64,000 bases of DNA from NCBI GenBank assembly GCA_034520725.1, contig JAXHNH010000012.1, positions 21,427 to 85,426 of the forward strand, in the 5' to 3' direction. Positions 8,650 through 18,367 of the stretch are shown piece by piece. The notes below the pieces were generated by a model. It was not told where the DNA came from. It saw nothing but the letters and a program-made list of their open reading frames with translations, and searched no databases. Position numbers and translations under genes: made by a program. Source of the stretch: Gracilimonas sp034520725. Its GTDB lineage: Bacteria > Bacteroidota > Rhodothermia > Balneolales > Balneolaceae. Every line of letters begins with the position of its first letter. Position 1 is the stretch's first letter.

Positions 8650-11600
8650 ATGAGCAGTAACGAAATAGACAGAGAATTTGATGTCGCTATTATTGGGATG
8701 TCAGGAAGGTTTCCGGAAGCCGATAATATCAAAGAATATTGGCAGAATCTTAAAGATGGTCGGGAGTGTTTTACTCACCTCTCAGATGAACAGATCCTAG
8801 CATCCGGTGTGGATCCGGAACTAATTAAGGACCCAAACTACCTGAAAGTCTCTCCGATCCTGAAAGACTATGATAAGTTTGATGCCCGGTTTTTTGGATA
8901 TACTCCAAGGGAGGTTTCCATGATGGATCCTCAGCAGAGATTATTTCTGGAGTGTTCCTGGGAAGCTTTTGAAGATGCAGGGTATAACCCCCATGCCTAT
9001 GAAGAACCGGTGGGGGTTTTTGGGGGATCTGCGATCAATACATATATGGTTTTCAGTGGCGTACACAATAGGTTTTATTCCGAATTCCTTCCATCTGTTG
9101 TGGGAAATGATAACAGCTTCTTGGCTAATCGTGTCTCCTATCAGCTTAATTTGAACGGCCCTGCCGTAACAGTGCAAACGGCATGTTCAACCAGCCTGGT
9201 GTCGGTACACCTTTCCATTCAAAGCCTTTTAAATAGGGAATGTTCAATGGCACTTGCAGGAGGAGTGGCTGTTTGGGTGCCTCACGAGGCCGGACATTTA
9301 CATAAAGAAGGAAGTGTTTTCACAAAAGATGGTCATTGCAGAGCATTTGATGCTAAAGCAACCGGTACTATTTTTGGAAGCGGTGCGGGTGTTGTTTTGT
9401 TGAAGCGATTCAATGATGCGTTAGAGGATGGCGATACGATCTACGCGGTGATAAAGGGTTCTGCGGTTAACAACGACGGGGCTAAAAAAACAGACTATAC
9501 GGCACCGAGTGTCGATGGTCAGGCTGAAGTGATCGTGGAGGCACTTGCAAACTCCGGTTTAAGTGCTGATGATATTTCATATGTGGAAACCCATGGCACG
9601 GGAACCTTTATTGGAGATCCAATCGAAATACGTGCTTTAACGAAAGCCTACGAGGTTTTTACGAACCGGAGACAATTTTGCAGGATCGGTTCGGTGAAAC
9701 CCAATATCGGCCACCTGGATGCTGCGGCAGGTATATCAGGTCTTATAAAAACGGTATTGGCTATGAATCACAAGATGATCCCGCCAAGCATTAATTTTGA
9801 TGAACCAAATCCTTCCATCGATTTTGAGAACAGTCCATTTTATGTGAATGACTCTCTGAGTGTCTGGGAGTCGAAAGATGGAAGTCCATTGAGGGCCGGT
9901 GTAACCAGTTTGGGAATGGGGGGAACAAATGCCCATATCATTTTAGAGGAGGCACCATCAATTGAAAAACCCAATGTCAGGGAAGAATTTCCTCTTTTAA
10001 TATCCTATTCAGCGAAAAGTACGGATGCATTGGACGGTTATTCACAAAAGTTAGCCGAATTTCTTAAGGACGAGCCCGGCGTCAAACTGCCCAATGTAGC
10101 ATACACTCTGCAGGCAGGCAGAAAAGAATTTTCGCATAAGAGATATTTTGTGGCTGAGGACAGAAAGCATGCATTAGATATGCTTGAAAACTTGCCGCGA
10201 GCCTCTGTTAAGACCTATTCAGATCATGCAGAAGGCCGGGAGGTGGTATTTCTATTCCCGGGACAAGGTGCACAATACGTAAATATGGGGCGCGACCTGT
10301 ATAGCAAAAATGAGGTTTTCAAAACCTATTTAGACCGTTGTGCTGAAATTCTTTTACCTGTGATGGATCTGGACATCAGACATCTGTTATTTCCTGAAAA
10401 AGGAGATGAAGAGCAGGCCTCCATTCAACTTAAGAATACCGTCAATACACAACCGATAATGTTCTCGATCGAATATTCGCTTGCGATGTATTGGATGGAT
10501 ATGGGGGTTACTCCTGTGGCAGTTTTAGGGCATAGCCTGGGTGAGTTCACATCTGCTTGTATTGCCGGAGTATTTGACCTTGAAACAGGGTTAAAGCTGG
10601 TCGCAAAACGTGGCAGTATCATGCAGGAACTTGAAACCGGTTCAATGCTGGCGGTAATGCTACCCCCCGATGAGGTTGAAAAATATTTAAACCCACGACT
10701 CTCGATCGCAGGTATTAACACTCCTACATCCTGTATTGTATCGGGTGAGCATGAGGCTTTGAGGCCCTCAAAAATATATTTGAAGAACAGGATGTTTATA
10801 CAAGGATATTGGAGACATCACATGCCTTTCATTCCCACATGATGGATCCGGTACTTGAAAAGTACAGGGAGTTTGCATCAACCATGGACTATAAGAGTCC
10901 CGAAATTCCGATCATATCTACCGTCAGGGGAAACTGGGCTTCTGAAGAAGAAGTTGTTTCACCGGATTACTGGGTAGAAAATATACGTAAGCCGGTAAGA
11001 TTTGCTGAAGCAGTTGAAAAATTATTCAGTAAATCCGAATGGATCTTGTTAGAAGTTGGGCCCGGCAACACACTTACAACGCTTGCTAAACAACATCCGG
11101 GTATTTCACCGGAACAGGTATTGCTTCAGTCACTGCGGCATCCAAAGCTGGAAGAGAATGATAATGTATTCGCCTTGAACACATTCGCCAGAATGTGGTC
11201 CTGTGGATATCCGGTCAAATGGGATGTGCTATATAAAGATAATCCTGTTTATAAGATTCCTCTGCCTACCTATGCATTTCAGCGGGTCAGATGTTGGATA
11301 GATCCGGTAATGAATGCCTCTGAAATGGCTAAAAGCCCGAATACCGTTGAAGCAGAAGGATATGCAGAACAAGAAGGCAATTCTGAGAGCAAAGATCTAA
11401 GATCTGAAATGCGAGAGATATGGCAGGAATTCTTAGGTATTGAAAAGATCGAAGATGACGACAACTTCTTTGATCTTGGAGGAAATTCACTCGTAGCTGT
11501 GCAGCTTTTTGATGAATTGAAATATAAACTGGGAGTTGTGTTACCGCTTTCCTCACTTTTTGAAGCACCAACTATAAAAGAGATAACAGAGCTGATCGAG

Positions 11601-12575
11601 CCAAAGATCAGCAGTGAAAGTGAGGTCAAAAAGGAACGGTCTAATGTGTTGGTTAAAATTCAGGGTGAGGGGAAAGGACGTCCTTTCTTCTGTATTCACG
11701 GGCACTTCGGAAATGTTCTGTTTTTCAGAGAGCTGGCAATGAAACTTGGAAAAGACAGGCCATTCTATGGACTTCAATCTGTTGGGTTATCGGGCAATGA
11801 AGAGCCAATTATAAGCATTGATAAAATGGCTGATAGGTACATTAGTGAAATGAAAGCCATCCAACCAGAGGGCCCCTATCATTTTGGCGGTTATTGTTAC
11901 GGGGCAATGGTGTCAAGAGCTATGGCTCAAAAACTGGAGGAAATAGAAGAACTCTACACGCCTCCAATTATGATTGATCCACAACCTAATGCATTTCGCA
12001 AGGTGTTAAATAATACAGTAACGGATGCCTTTCGAAAAGTGGCTAATAACCAACGAATTGAAGTACATCAATCGAATTTGAAAGACAATAATTTTAGCAA
12101 GAAGATTGGTTACTTACTAAAAAAATCGAAAGATCGATCTATAAATATCGCAAAGGAAAAGTCACTATTTGCCTTGGATGAGTTAAGAAAGTGGATCGAT
12201 ATTCCGATGCCATCTACGCTAAATGAGGTTGATATTTGTAATATGATGGCTCATAAAAGATATAGCAGGAATCTAGAGCGTAATTTCAATTCTGATGTTG
12301 AATTGATATTATCAAAGTCACTAACGGCTAAGTTCTCAAAAGATCCTGAAAAGGATTGGTCAGGTTTTACAAATGGTAAGGTGAACGTCCATTTGGTTGA
12401 AGATGATGGTGTTATTATGAGTGGAGTAATGTTTGATGAACCATATGTAGATGGACTTGCAAATATCATAAGGGCTATTTGGGCAAATGAACCAAAAAGC
12501 TCGGATAGTTCTACGTCAAAACTACCCACACCGGTAGTTAAACAATCTAAACAGGCAGTTGCGGCATCAGTATAA
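8650..12575 (+). CDS. Type I polyketide synthase module KS-AT-ACP-TE (one frameshift)
   Basis: Single extending and releasing module of about 1,307 residues. KS: QTACSTSL with Cys179, HGTGT with His315, NIGHLDAAAG with His355. AT: FPGQGAQYVNMG, GHSLGEF with Ser629, and SHAFHSHMM, the malonyl-type motif. ACP: DLGGNSL with Ser near 947. TE: begins near 1005 (GRPFFCIHGHFGN) and has a GGYCYGAM elbow with Cys near 1082 in place of serine. No KR, DH, ER or MT domain is present. ATG 8650 is preferred over GTG 8644. One base is missing near 10761; restoring it joins GEHEALE to ALKNIFEEQDVYT, so the gene is probably intact in the cell. It works with the FkbH-ACP protein just upstream. Confidence 0.88.
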
Positions 12576-12610
12576 ATAAACCCGTGCGGATGCTGTCGAC
12601 CAAGTCTCAC

Positions 12611-12647
12611 AAAAAAGCTCCATGACGGGGTTATGCATCATGAAGCT
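12611..12647 (-). terminator. Intrinsic terminator of the propeller lipoprotein gene
   Basis: Arms 12616-12625 and 12638-12647 (AGCTCCATGA / TCATGAAGCT, one mismatch) lie between two convergent genes. On the minus strand the stem is followed by six U residues (AAAAAA at 12611-12616 on the plus strand), so it fits the minus-strand gene that ends at 12676. It may also act on the plus strand for the polyketide operon, but lacks a U-run there. Confidence 0.6.
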
Positions 12648-12675
12648 CTGAGGTCAAACCGGTAAGAAAATCTCT

Positions 12676-13884
12676 TTAATGGGATACTCGTTTCAAAATA
12701 TTAAGGCCATCCACCCCGTTCGCCAGAATAACAAATTTTCCGTTGGTCTTAACAAAGTTAGCTGAACCGCTTCCTCCTTTCCAGTTATAGACCTGCTCCG
12801 GACTTTTGTTGCCATCTCTTGCAATCGTTGTAATGAAAAGGCCGTCAGTACCATTGGCAATATAGACATACTTGCCATCTACGGTCACGCCATTGGATGC
12901 ATCATCTCCTTGCGGATTGAATTCATATACAGGATCTGTTCCGGTATTGAATTTATACCCTTTAACTCCCTGGTCTCCCAACGCAGCGTATGTTATTGCT
13001 GCTGTATGTTCGAGTACATTTTTGCCATCAACAGGAGAAACTGTAAATGGTGTTTGATAATTAACGGTCGTCCCTTTTTTGAAATCCATAATGGTGAAGT
13101 TGGCCTTATGGTCACTTGTCAGGTTTAGTCCTATGATGTCATCCTGTCGGCGATCAATGCTTTTCGAAAAGTTATTGTCTACCCGGTCCGTGATCTCAAA
13201 ATTTCTTTTACTAAGTTCATAATAGCCCCCCCCTGTTGCACCCGCTGCTACATATAATGACTGGCCGGGAAAGTCCACAATGTCATTACCTGAAAAACTT
13301 GGGAGTGGAATTTCATTGTAGTCATTGTCTTCAAATTCTCCTTTGTCAATTCCAAGTTCACCGATGATAGCGCCGTTATGGTCAGCTGTGCTATAACCGG
13401 AACTTGTGACATCACGTCCACCCGTTATCCACAATAATTTATTATTCTCTTCAACATCTAGGGCATTTATGTCGGTATCATCAAAAGTAATGGATGAAAC
13501 AAGACTTGGATTTTCTTCATTGTTTATATCTATGATATCAACGGCCCCGCCATATTCATTGCCATTCAGGTGATAAGAGATATAGACTTTATTGGCCCGC
13601 AGCTCAATACTGGTGGCACTCAACGTTTGTCCGTTCACAACCGGCGAAGCAACGTTAGCAACATGAATGAAGTCGTCAGTTCCTGAAAAGGTTGTTGCTG
13701 ATTTTGAACGGATAGAATCCAATACGATCGGCTGGTTGATGATCTGCATTCTTTCATTCAGTGCTTCAAGATCGTTATTGATTTCAACCTTGAAATTACT
13801 GCCATCTCCATTAGAGAGAATATCACAAGCACCCAATACGGTTGCCACTAAAAAAATTACAAGCACATGTTTTATATTACCCAT
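12676..13884 (-). CDS. Lipoprotein with LVIVD-like beta-propeller
   Basis: 402-residue exported lipoprotein. The signal sequence ends in a VLGAC lipobox with Cys19, so it should be acylated and held in the outer or inner membrane facing out of the cytoplasm. The body has repeated blade-like segments of the kind VYISYHLNGNEYGGAVDIID, LLWITGGRDV, LYVAAGATGGGYYEL, YVYIANGTDGLFIT and FVILANGVDGLNIL, typical of LVIVD-repeat propellers. No catalytic residues are recognisable, and the ligand is unknown. It sits between the polyketide synthase and the phosphopantetheinyl transferase but on the opposite strand. A role in handling the product is possible but unsupported. Confidence 0.75.
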   Translation of the reverse strand: MGNIKHVLVIFLVATVLGACDILSNGDGSNFKVEINNDLEALNERMQIINQPIVLDSIRSKSATTFSGTDDFIHVANVASPVVNGQTLSATSIELRANKVYISYHLNGNEYGGAVDIIDINNEENPSLVSSITFDDTDINALDVEENNKLLWITGGRDVTSSGYSTADHNGAIIGELGIDKGEFEDNDYNEIPLPSFSGNDIVDFPGQSLYVAAGATGGGYYELSKRNFEITDRVDNNFSKSIDRRQDDIIGLNLTSDHKANFTIMDFKKGTTVNYQTPFTVSPVDGKNVLEHTAAITYAALGDQGVKGYKFNTGTDPVYEFNPQGDDASNGVTVDGKYVYIANGTDGLFITTIARDGNKSPEQVYNWKGGSGSANFVKTNGKFVILANGVDGLNILKRVSH

Positions 13885-14298
13885 ATCAATTAAACCCCTT
13901 AAAGCTGAAAACTATAGTTTTATTCTGTATTCAATTTAACGAGAAGCGCGGTAATATGTTTATAAAATTTTTTAAGGAAGAGGTTTTTACAGAGTCTTAT
14001 TTTAGAAATTTTAAGAATTGGTATATTGCTTTCGAAATCTCAGAAAATTGGAAAATTTTAATTAGATTTAATTATCGAAGGTACAGTTATTTAATAAATT
14101 AGTGGCAAAATAAAAGTGGATTTAAAATGGATATGAAAGACCTGTTTTTGAAAGTCGCATCGGGGGATTCGGCGTTTCAAAATGCTTTAGATAGTATAAA
14201 TTAAATTAAGTTTGTAATGCTGAATTATCTTCTGCTTATAATGTGAATCATATAGACTTTAATATAAGGATAAGCATGATACAGGTAATGGTAGCTTA
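13885..14298. other. AT-rich divergent intergenic region
   Basis: 414 bases between the minus-strand lipoprotein and the plus-strand phosphopantetheinyl transferase, strikingly AT-rich compared with both neighbours. It must hold both promoters. A short open frame crossing it (to about 14102) has no coding character and overlaps the lipoprotein start, so I do not call it. Confidence 0.45.
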
Positions 14299-15015
14299 AT
14301 GAAGGAATTTCCGAAGGCTATTAGAAACCTTTCCGAAAGGGACGTTCATATCTGGAAATTTGACATAGCTGTATCGGGCAATGATCTGTCAGAATATGAG
14401 GAACGGCTTGATTCATTTGAAAGGGAAAGAGCTTCAAGATTCAGGTTCAGCGAGGACAGGGATCGTTTTCTATGTGGTAGAATACTGCTAAGGCAATTAT
14501 TGGGTACCTATCTGCATAAAGATCCGGCTTCCATAAACCTGCATACTACCCCGAAAGGTAAACCGGTTCTCGAAACGAAGGAAGATCAGCAGATGCATTT
14601 TAATATTAGTCACTCAGGGGATCTAATCCTTTTGGGTTTCTCATTGTCACCGGTTGGTGTTGATGTTGAAAAAGTGAGCCGGCAGGTTGATATAGACAAG
14701 GTTAGTAAAAATTATTTTTCAGACACAGAAAGGCAAATGATCAAATCTGCATCCAGGGAGAATAAGGCGGCCTTGTTCTTTGATATTTGGACCAAAAAGG
14801 AAGCCGTGATAAAAGGCTTGGGCAAAGGACTGGGAATCTCGCTGAATAGTTTTAATGTGTTGGAAACCTCCGGTTGTGTGAAATGGGAGCCGGAAAATAG
14901 ATCGACTCGGATTAATTGGTATGTCCATGCTGTTGACACAAACTCGGCTTACAAAGCAGCATTTGCAACGCCTGTCAAAGATGTTGAGATTAGTTATTTT
15001 TCACTCAACGAGTAA
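14299..15015 (+). CDS. Sfp-type 4'-phosphopantetheinyl transferase
   Basis: 238-residue enzyme that transfers phosphopantetheine from CoA to carrier-protein serines. The three family motifs are present: HFNISHSGD near residue 98, GVDVEKV near 120 with the magnesium-binding aspartate and glutamate, and FFDIWTKKEAVIKGLGKGLG near 163-182. Sfp/Gsp type with two-domain length, unlike the short AcpS of fatty-acid synthesis. It is the obvious activator of the ACP domains in the FkbH and polyketide proteins 2-6 kb upstream, although a propeller gene on the other strand separates them. It is followed head-to-head (convergent) by fadJ. Confidence 0.9.
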   Translation: MKEFPKAIRNLSERDVHIWKFDIAVSGNDLSEYEERLDSFERERASRFRFSEDRDRFLCGRILLRQLLGTYLHKDPASINLHTTPKGKPVLETKEDQQMHFNISHSGDLILLGFSLSPVGVDVEKVSRQVDIDKVSKNYFSDTERQMIKSASRENKAALFFDIWTKKEAVIKGLGKGLGISLNSFNVLETSGCVKWEPENRSTRINWYVHAVDTNSAYKAAFATPVKDVEISYFSLNE

Positions 15016-15027
15016 GCATTTTCTTAG

Positions 15028-17146
15028 TTAATCTTTGTGAAAGGTGCTGTCCTCTTTGGCTTTGTCTTTAATGATCTGTGCAGGTTTAAATCTGGGGCCG
15101 TAGGTTTCAGTATATTTATTCAGCCTGTCCAGTACTTTTTGGGCTTCTGTCTGATCGATATAGCGGAAAGGCCCACCTAGGAATGGTGGAAATCCTAAAC
15201 CCAGGATAGCTCCCAGGTCCCCATCGGTTGCAGAACTTAGAATGCTTTCTTCCAGACACCAGGCGGCCTCATTGATCATGGTCAGTGCTATACGTTGCTG
15301 GGCTGTTTCTTTATCAGGATCGGTTCTGTTCGGGCCTCCAAAATGATCGTAAACGTCTGTATTGACCTCCTTTTTCTTGCCGTCAGAGTATTTGTACATC
15401 CCCATCTTATTCTTTCGTCCCATTAGTCCGGCATCGAGCAGATCCTGCGCTTTATTCTTGGTGTCGATGCCACGTTCAGCGAACATGGATGACATAGTTT
15501 CGGCTACATGCGCTCCAACATCTATTCCGACCTCATCAAATAATGCCATTGGTCCAACCGGGAAGCCGAAGTCTTTCATGATCTTGTCGAGAAACTCGAT
15601 CGAGGCCCCTTCCTCAAGTAATTTAAGGGCTTCATTCATGTATGGGGCCAGAATTCGGGTTGTGTAGAAACCGGGCCCATCTTTGACCACGATCACATTC
15701 TTACCCTGCTCAGTGCCAACCTTAAACGCGGTTTGTATCACCCAGTCAGCAGTTTGATCGGTAGTAATGATCTCAAGCAAGGGCATTTTCTGAACCGGTG
15801 AGAAATAGTGCATCCCGATAATATTCTCAGGACGCTTAGCTCCTTCAGCAATATCAGAGATGGGCAATGAGGAGGTATTTGAAGCAAAAATACAGTTATC
15901 ACCGGTAGCGGATTCAACCTGCTGCACTATATTCTGTTTCAGCTCCAGGTCCTCAAAAACAGCCTCAATGACAAGGTCAAGACTGCCAAAACCATCGTAT
16001 GAATCAACTCCAGTTACCCGACTTGTGATCTTATCTCGCTCAAATTCCGTTATGATCTTCTTTTGTACTTTTTCATTCACGGATTCCCAGATCGACTTTT
16101 CACCTTCAGCCGCTTTTTCGACAGACTGATCCTTGAGAAGGACGTCATATTCACCTTTGTTGATACTGACGTCTGCAATTCCTGAACCCATTAAGCCGGC
16201 GCCAAGCACCCCAATTTTTCTGACAGGCTTAACAAGGTTCGGCTCGGGTACTTTTTTGGAGGCATTCATTCCGAAAAACAGATTGACCAGATTTCGGGAT
16301 TCCTGCGTTGCTCCTAATTCACCAAATAGGACCGTCTCATTTCCCAAGCCTTTTTCGAGTCCGTTCTTATATCCGTACTCTACCGCATCAATGATCTTAG
16401 GCGGAGCGGGATAATTTCCCTTGGTCTGCCCTGCCGTTTTCTTCCTGGCTTGTGAAAAGACGATCTTTCGCCCAAGAGGATTCCCTTCAAGCAGTTTTTC
16501 AACAAATGAGCGCTTATCACTCCGTTCAAATTTGCCTTCAGCAATTTTATGAATCCCTTTGATGGCAGCTGTTTCAATGGCATCCTTATGAGTGACCTCA
16601 TCAACCAGTCCCATTTTCTTAGCCTGACGGGTGTAGATGTTCTTTCCGGTGAGCATGTAGGTCAGTGCCTTTTGGATACCTATAAGTCGTGGCAATCGTT
16701 GCGTGCCACCGGTTCCTGGAAGCAAGCCAAGTTTTACCTCAGGTAGGGCAAATATCGTTTTTGAACTTTTCAGAGCAAACCCGGTAATGACAAGCGAGAG
16801 AAAGTTCGAGTCCGCCACCCATGCAACTTCCATGAATAGCTACAGCAATGGGCTTTGGGAATTCCGCTATTCGGTTCAGGATCTCGTGTCCATCCTTACT
16901 GAGCTGTTCAATTTCTTCACCCGTGTCTCTAGTCTGAAACATATCTATATCAGCCCCGGCGATAAAATTATCCTTCTTACCTGAGATCAAAACCGCTCCT
17001 TTCAGATCGTTGTCAGACTCAAGCTTATCCAGAAAAGTTGAGAACTCCTCCATCATGGATTCATTTAGCTTATTCACCTTCTCACCCGGTAGGTCTAGGG
17101 TGATGATGGCGACGGAGTCTTTATGGGTGATATTCAGGTAACTCAT
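15028..17146 (-). CDS. fadJ: Enoyl-CoA hydratase / 3-hydroxyacyl-CoA dehydrogenase (one frameshift)
   Basis: Bifunctional beta-oxidation enzyme of about 706 residues. The N-terminal crotonase part has the oxyanion-hole segments FIAGADIDMF and HGSCMGGGLELSLAC. The dehydrogenase part has the NAD loop KIGVLGAGLMGSGIA and the catalytic region IIGMHYFSPVQKMPLLEII. It ends with the second dehydrogenase domain (GFPVGPMALFDEVGID). The start is MSYLNITHKD at 17146. One extra T near 16770 breaks the frame; removal gives CSEKSKTIFALPEVKLGLLP. It should work with the FadI thiolase encoded 1.2 kb upstream on the same strand; together they form the trifunctional pathway. It lies in the cytoplasm. Confidence 0.9.
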
Positions 17147-17455
17147 GGTGTGTTTGTGTTTGCCCCCTGCGGTAGGGTCGCGAAGCATCGCGCCTCTACC
17201 GCAGGGGGAATGGTTGTGATATTTAAATAACAGCAGATTTATAAAAGGTCTCAGAGGTCAAAACTTCGACCTCACCCAACCCTCTCCTTCGCAAGGAGAG
17301 GGCTTTTGGGCTGGTATTATGTTTAAAAATAGGTTCATATTTCTCAGGTATAATTAAGAGTCCTCCTCCTTGTTAAGGAGGAGACAGAGGAGGTCGGAAG
17401 GTCGAATCGGCTTCAAAATTCAGATTATGCGCTTGTTTTGAGTTCAAGGCTCTAT
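17147..17455. repeat. Intergenic region with three hairpins
   Basis: Three inverted repeats stand in a row. The first, 17163-17208, has 13-base arms CCCCCTGCGGTAG / CTACCGCAGGGGG with an inner stem built on TCGCGA/TCGCG. The second, 17280-17302, is CCCTCTCCTT / AAGGAGAGGG followed by CTTTT. The third, 17363-17383, is CTCCTCCTT / AAGGAGGAG. The first resembles the palindrome at 28005-28042. The other two belong to the CTCC-type hairpins that recur at 36995, 46944, 53895 and 57956. They may end transcription of the sulfotransferase gene. No coding sequence is seen. Confidence 0.65.
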
Positions 17456-18307
17456 TCATGCTTCATAAGGCAAAAGTGAGGTTTTATTTTCTTCAGCAAA
17501 CCTGGATAGCTCTTCGTTTTTGCGATATGCATAGCATCTGCTGGCATTTATATTGGCTGAAAGCTTGTCTAAAGTTTTCTGATCTATATTCAATTGAAGA
17601 AATTGAAATAAATTAGTCAGGTGTTCCTGTGGATCTGTTAATAAATCTTCGTATTTGATCGAGTGGACCAGTTCTTTGTTTTGCAATGCTAAATTTATTT
17701 TTGCAGCTGCTCTGTATTCATTCCAAAGGTCCAACCCTCCCTGCAAAGTTCCGCATCGCAATGAAAATGAAAACCCTCCTGTCTTAGGCCTGAACGGGTA
17801 TAATTTTTTGTATTTTTGATATTTAGCAATGCCTCTTTCAAGGGTATCATCGTTCCTTTTTTTGAGACTTTTTGCCACATCAACTCCATGTCTTTCGATG
17901 TATACGAGTTTTGCTTCTGGGAAAATTTTTAACCAAAAGGGAAGAGTAATTGTATTTTGGGGGTCTTTCCAGCCCCAATTAAAATCAAAGTTATTATATC
18001 CCCCACTTTTAACGTAAGATTTCAAACCCAGATATTTTCGAAACATGACACTATTTAAAATATCATCAAAGTACTCCAGATTTATCTTCAACTCGGGTTC
18101 ATTATTTAACAAATAGTTGAAATCCGGGGGATTATCCCAGCGCCCCCCAAGCTGATTTAGCAATAAATTATTCAGTTGGTAGAAGAAATAGGATTCATGA
18201 TACTGACTTAGATCATTCCCAACAAAGATACCTGACTTCTCAAGAATTCTGGTCAGCATACTTGTTCCTGACCGATGCATTCCCATTATCATTATAGGTT
18301 GTTTCAT
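17456..18307 (-). CDS. Sulfotransferase-family protein
   Basis: 283-residue protein with the two PAPS-binding signatures of sulfotransferases: an N-terminal P-loop-like MGMHRSGTSMLTRILE (5'-phosphosulfate loop) and LVYIERHGVDVAKSLKKR near residue 140 (3'-phosphate loop, Arg and Ser). It would move a sulfuryl group from PAPS to an alcohol or amine; the acceptor cannot be told. No signal peptide is seen, so it acts in the cytoplasm. It stands between fadJ and fadI on the same strand, an unusual position. Its lower GC and tyrosine-rich sequence differ from those neighbours and suggest it was inserted. Tailoring of the nearby polyketide is conceivable but speculative. Confidence 0.8.
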   Translation of the reverse strand: MKQPIMIMGMHRSGTSMLTRILEKSGIFVGNDLSQYHESYFFYQLNNLLLNQLGGRWDNPPDFNYLLNNEPELKINLEYFDDILNSVMFRKYLGLKSYVKSGGYNNFDFNWGWKDPQNTITLPFWLKIFPEAKLVYIERHGVDVAKSLKKRNDDTLERGIAKYQKYKKLYPFRPKTGGFSFSLRCGTLQGGLDLWNEYRAAAKINLALQNKELVHSIKYEDLLTDPQEHLTNLFQFLQLNIDQKTLDKLSANINASRCYAYRKNEELSRFAEENKTSLLPYEA

Positions 18308-18367
18308 CAGAAGTATTTTATTTAATGTTCCAAGGCAAAATGATTGTCTTTTTATGTATTTGTCAAC

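Noticed and set aside
8941..9177. Open frames antisense to the polyketide synthase and other large genes
   Set aside because: They follow codon-position composition of the real gene on the other strand and have no family resemblance, start signal or conserved motif.
12676..13884. Propeller lipoprotein as part of the polyketide operon
   Set aside because: It is on the opposite strand, convergent with the synthase and with its own terminator, so only proximity links them.
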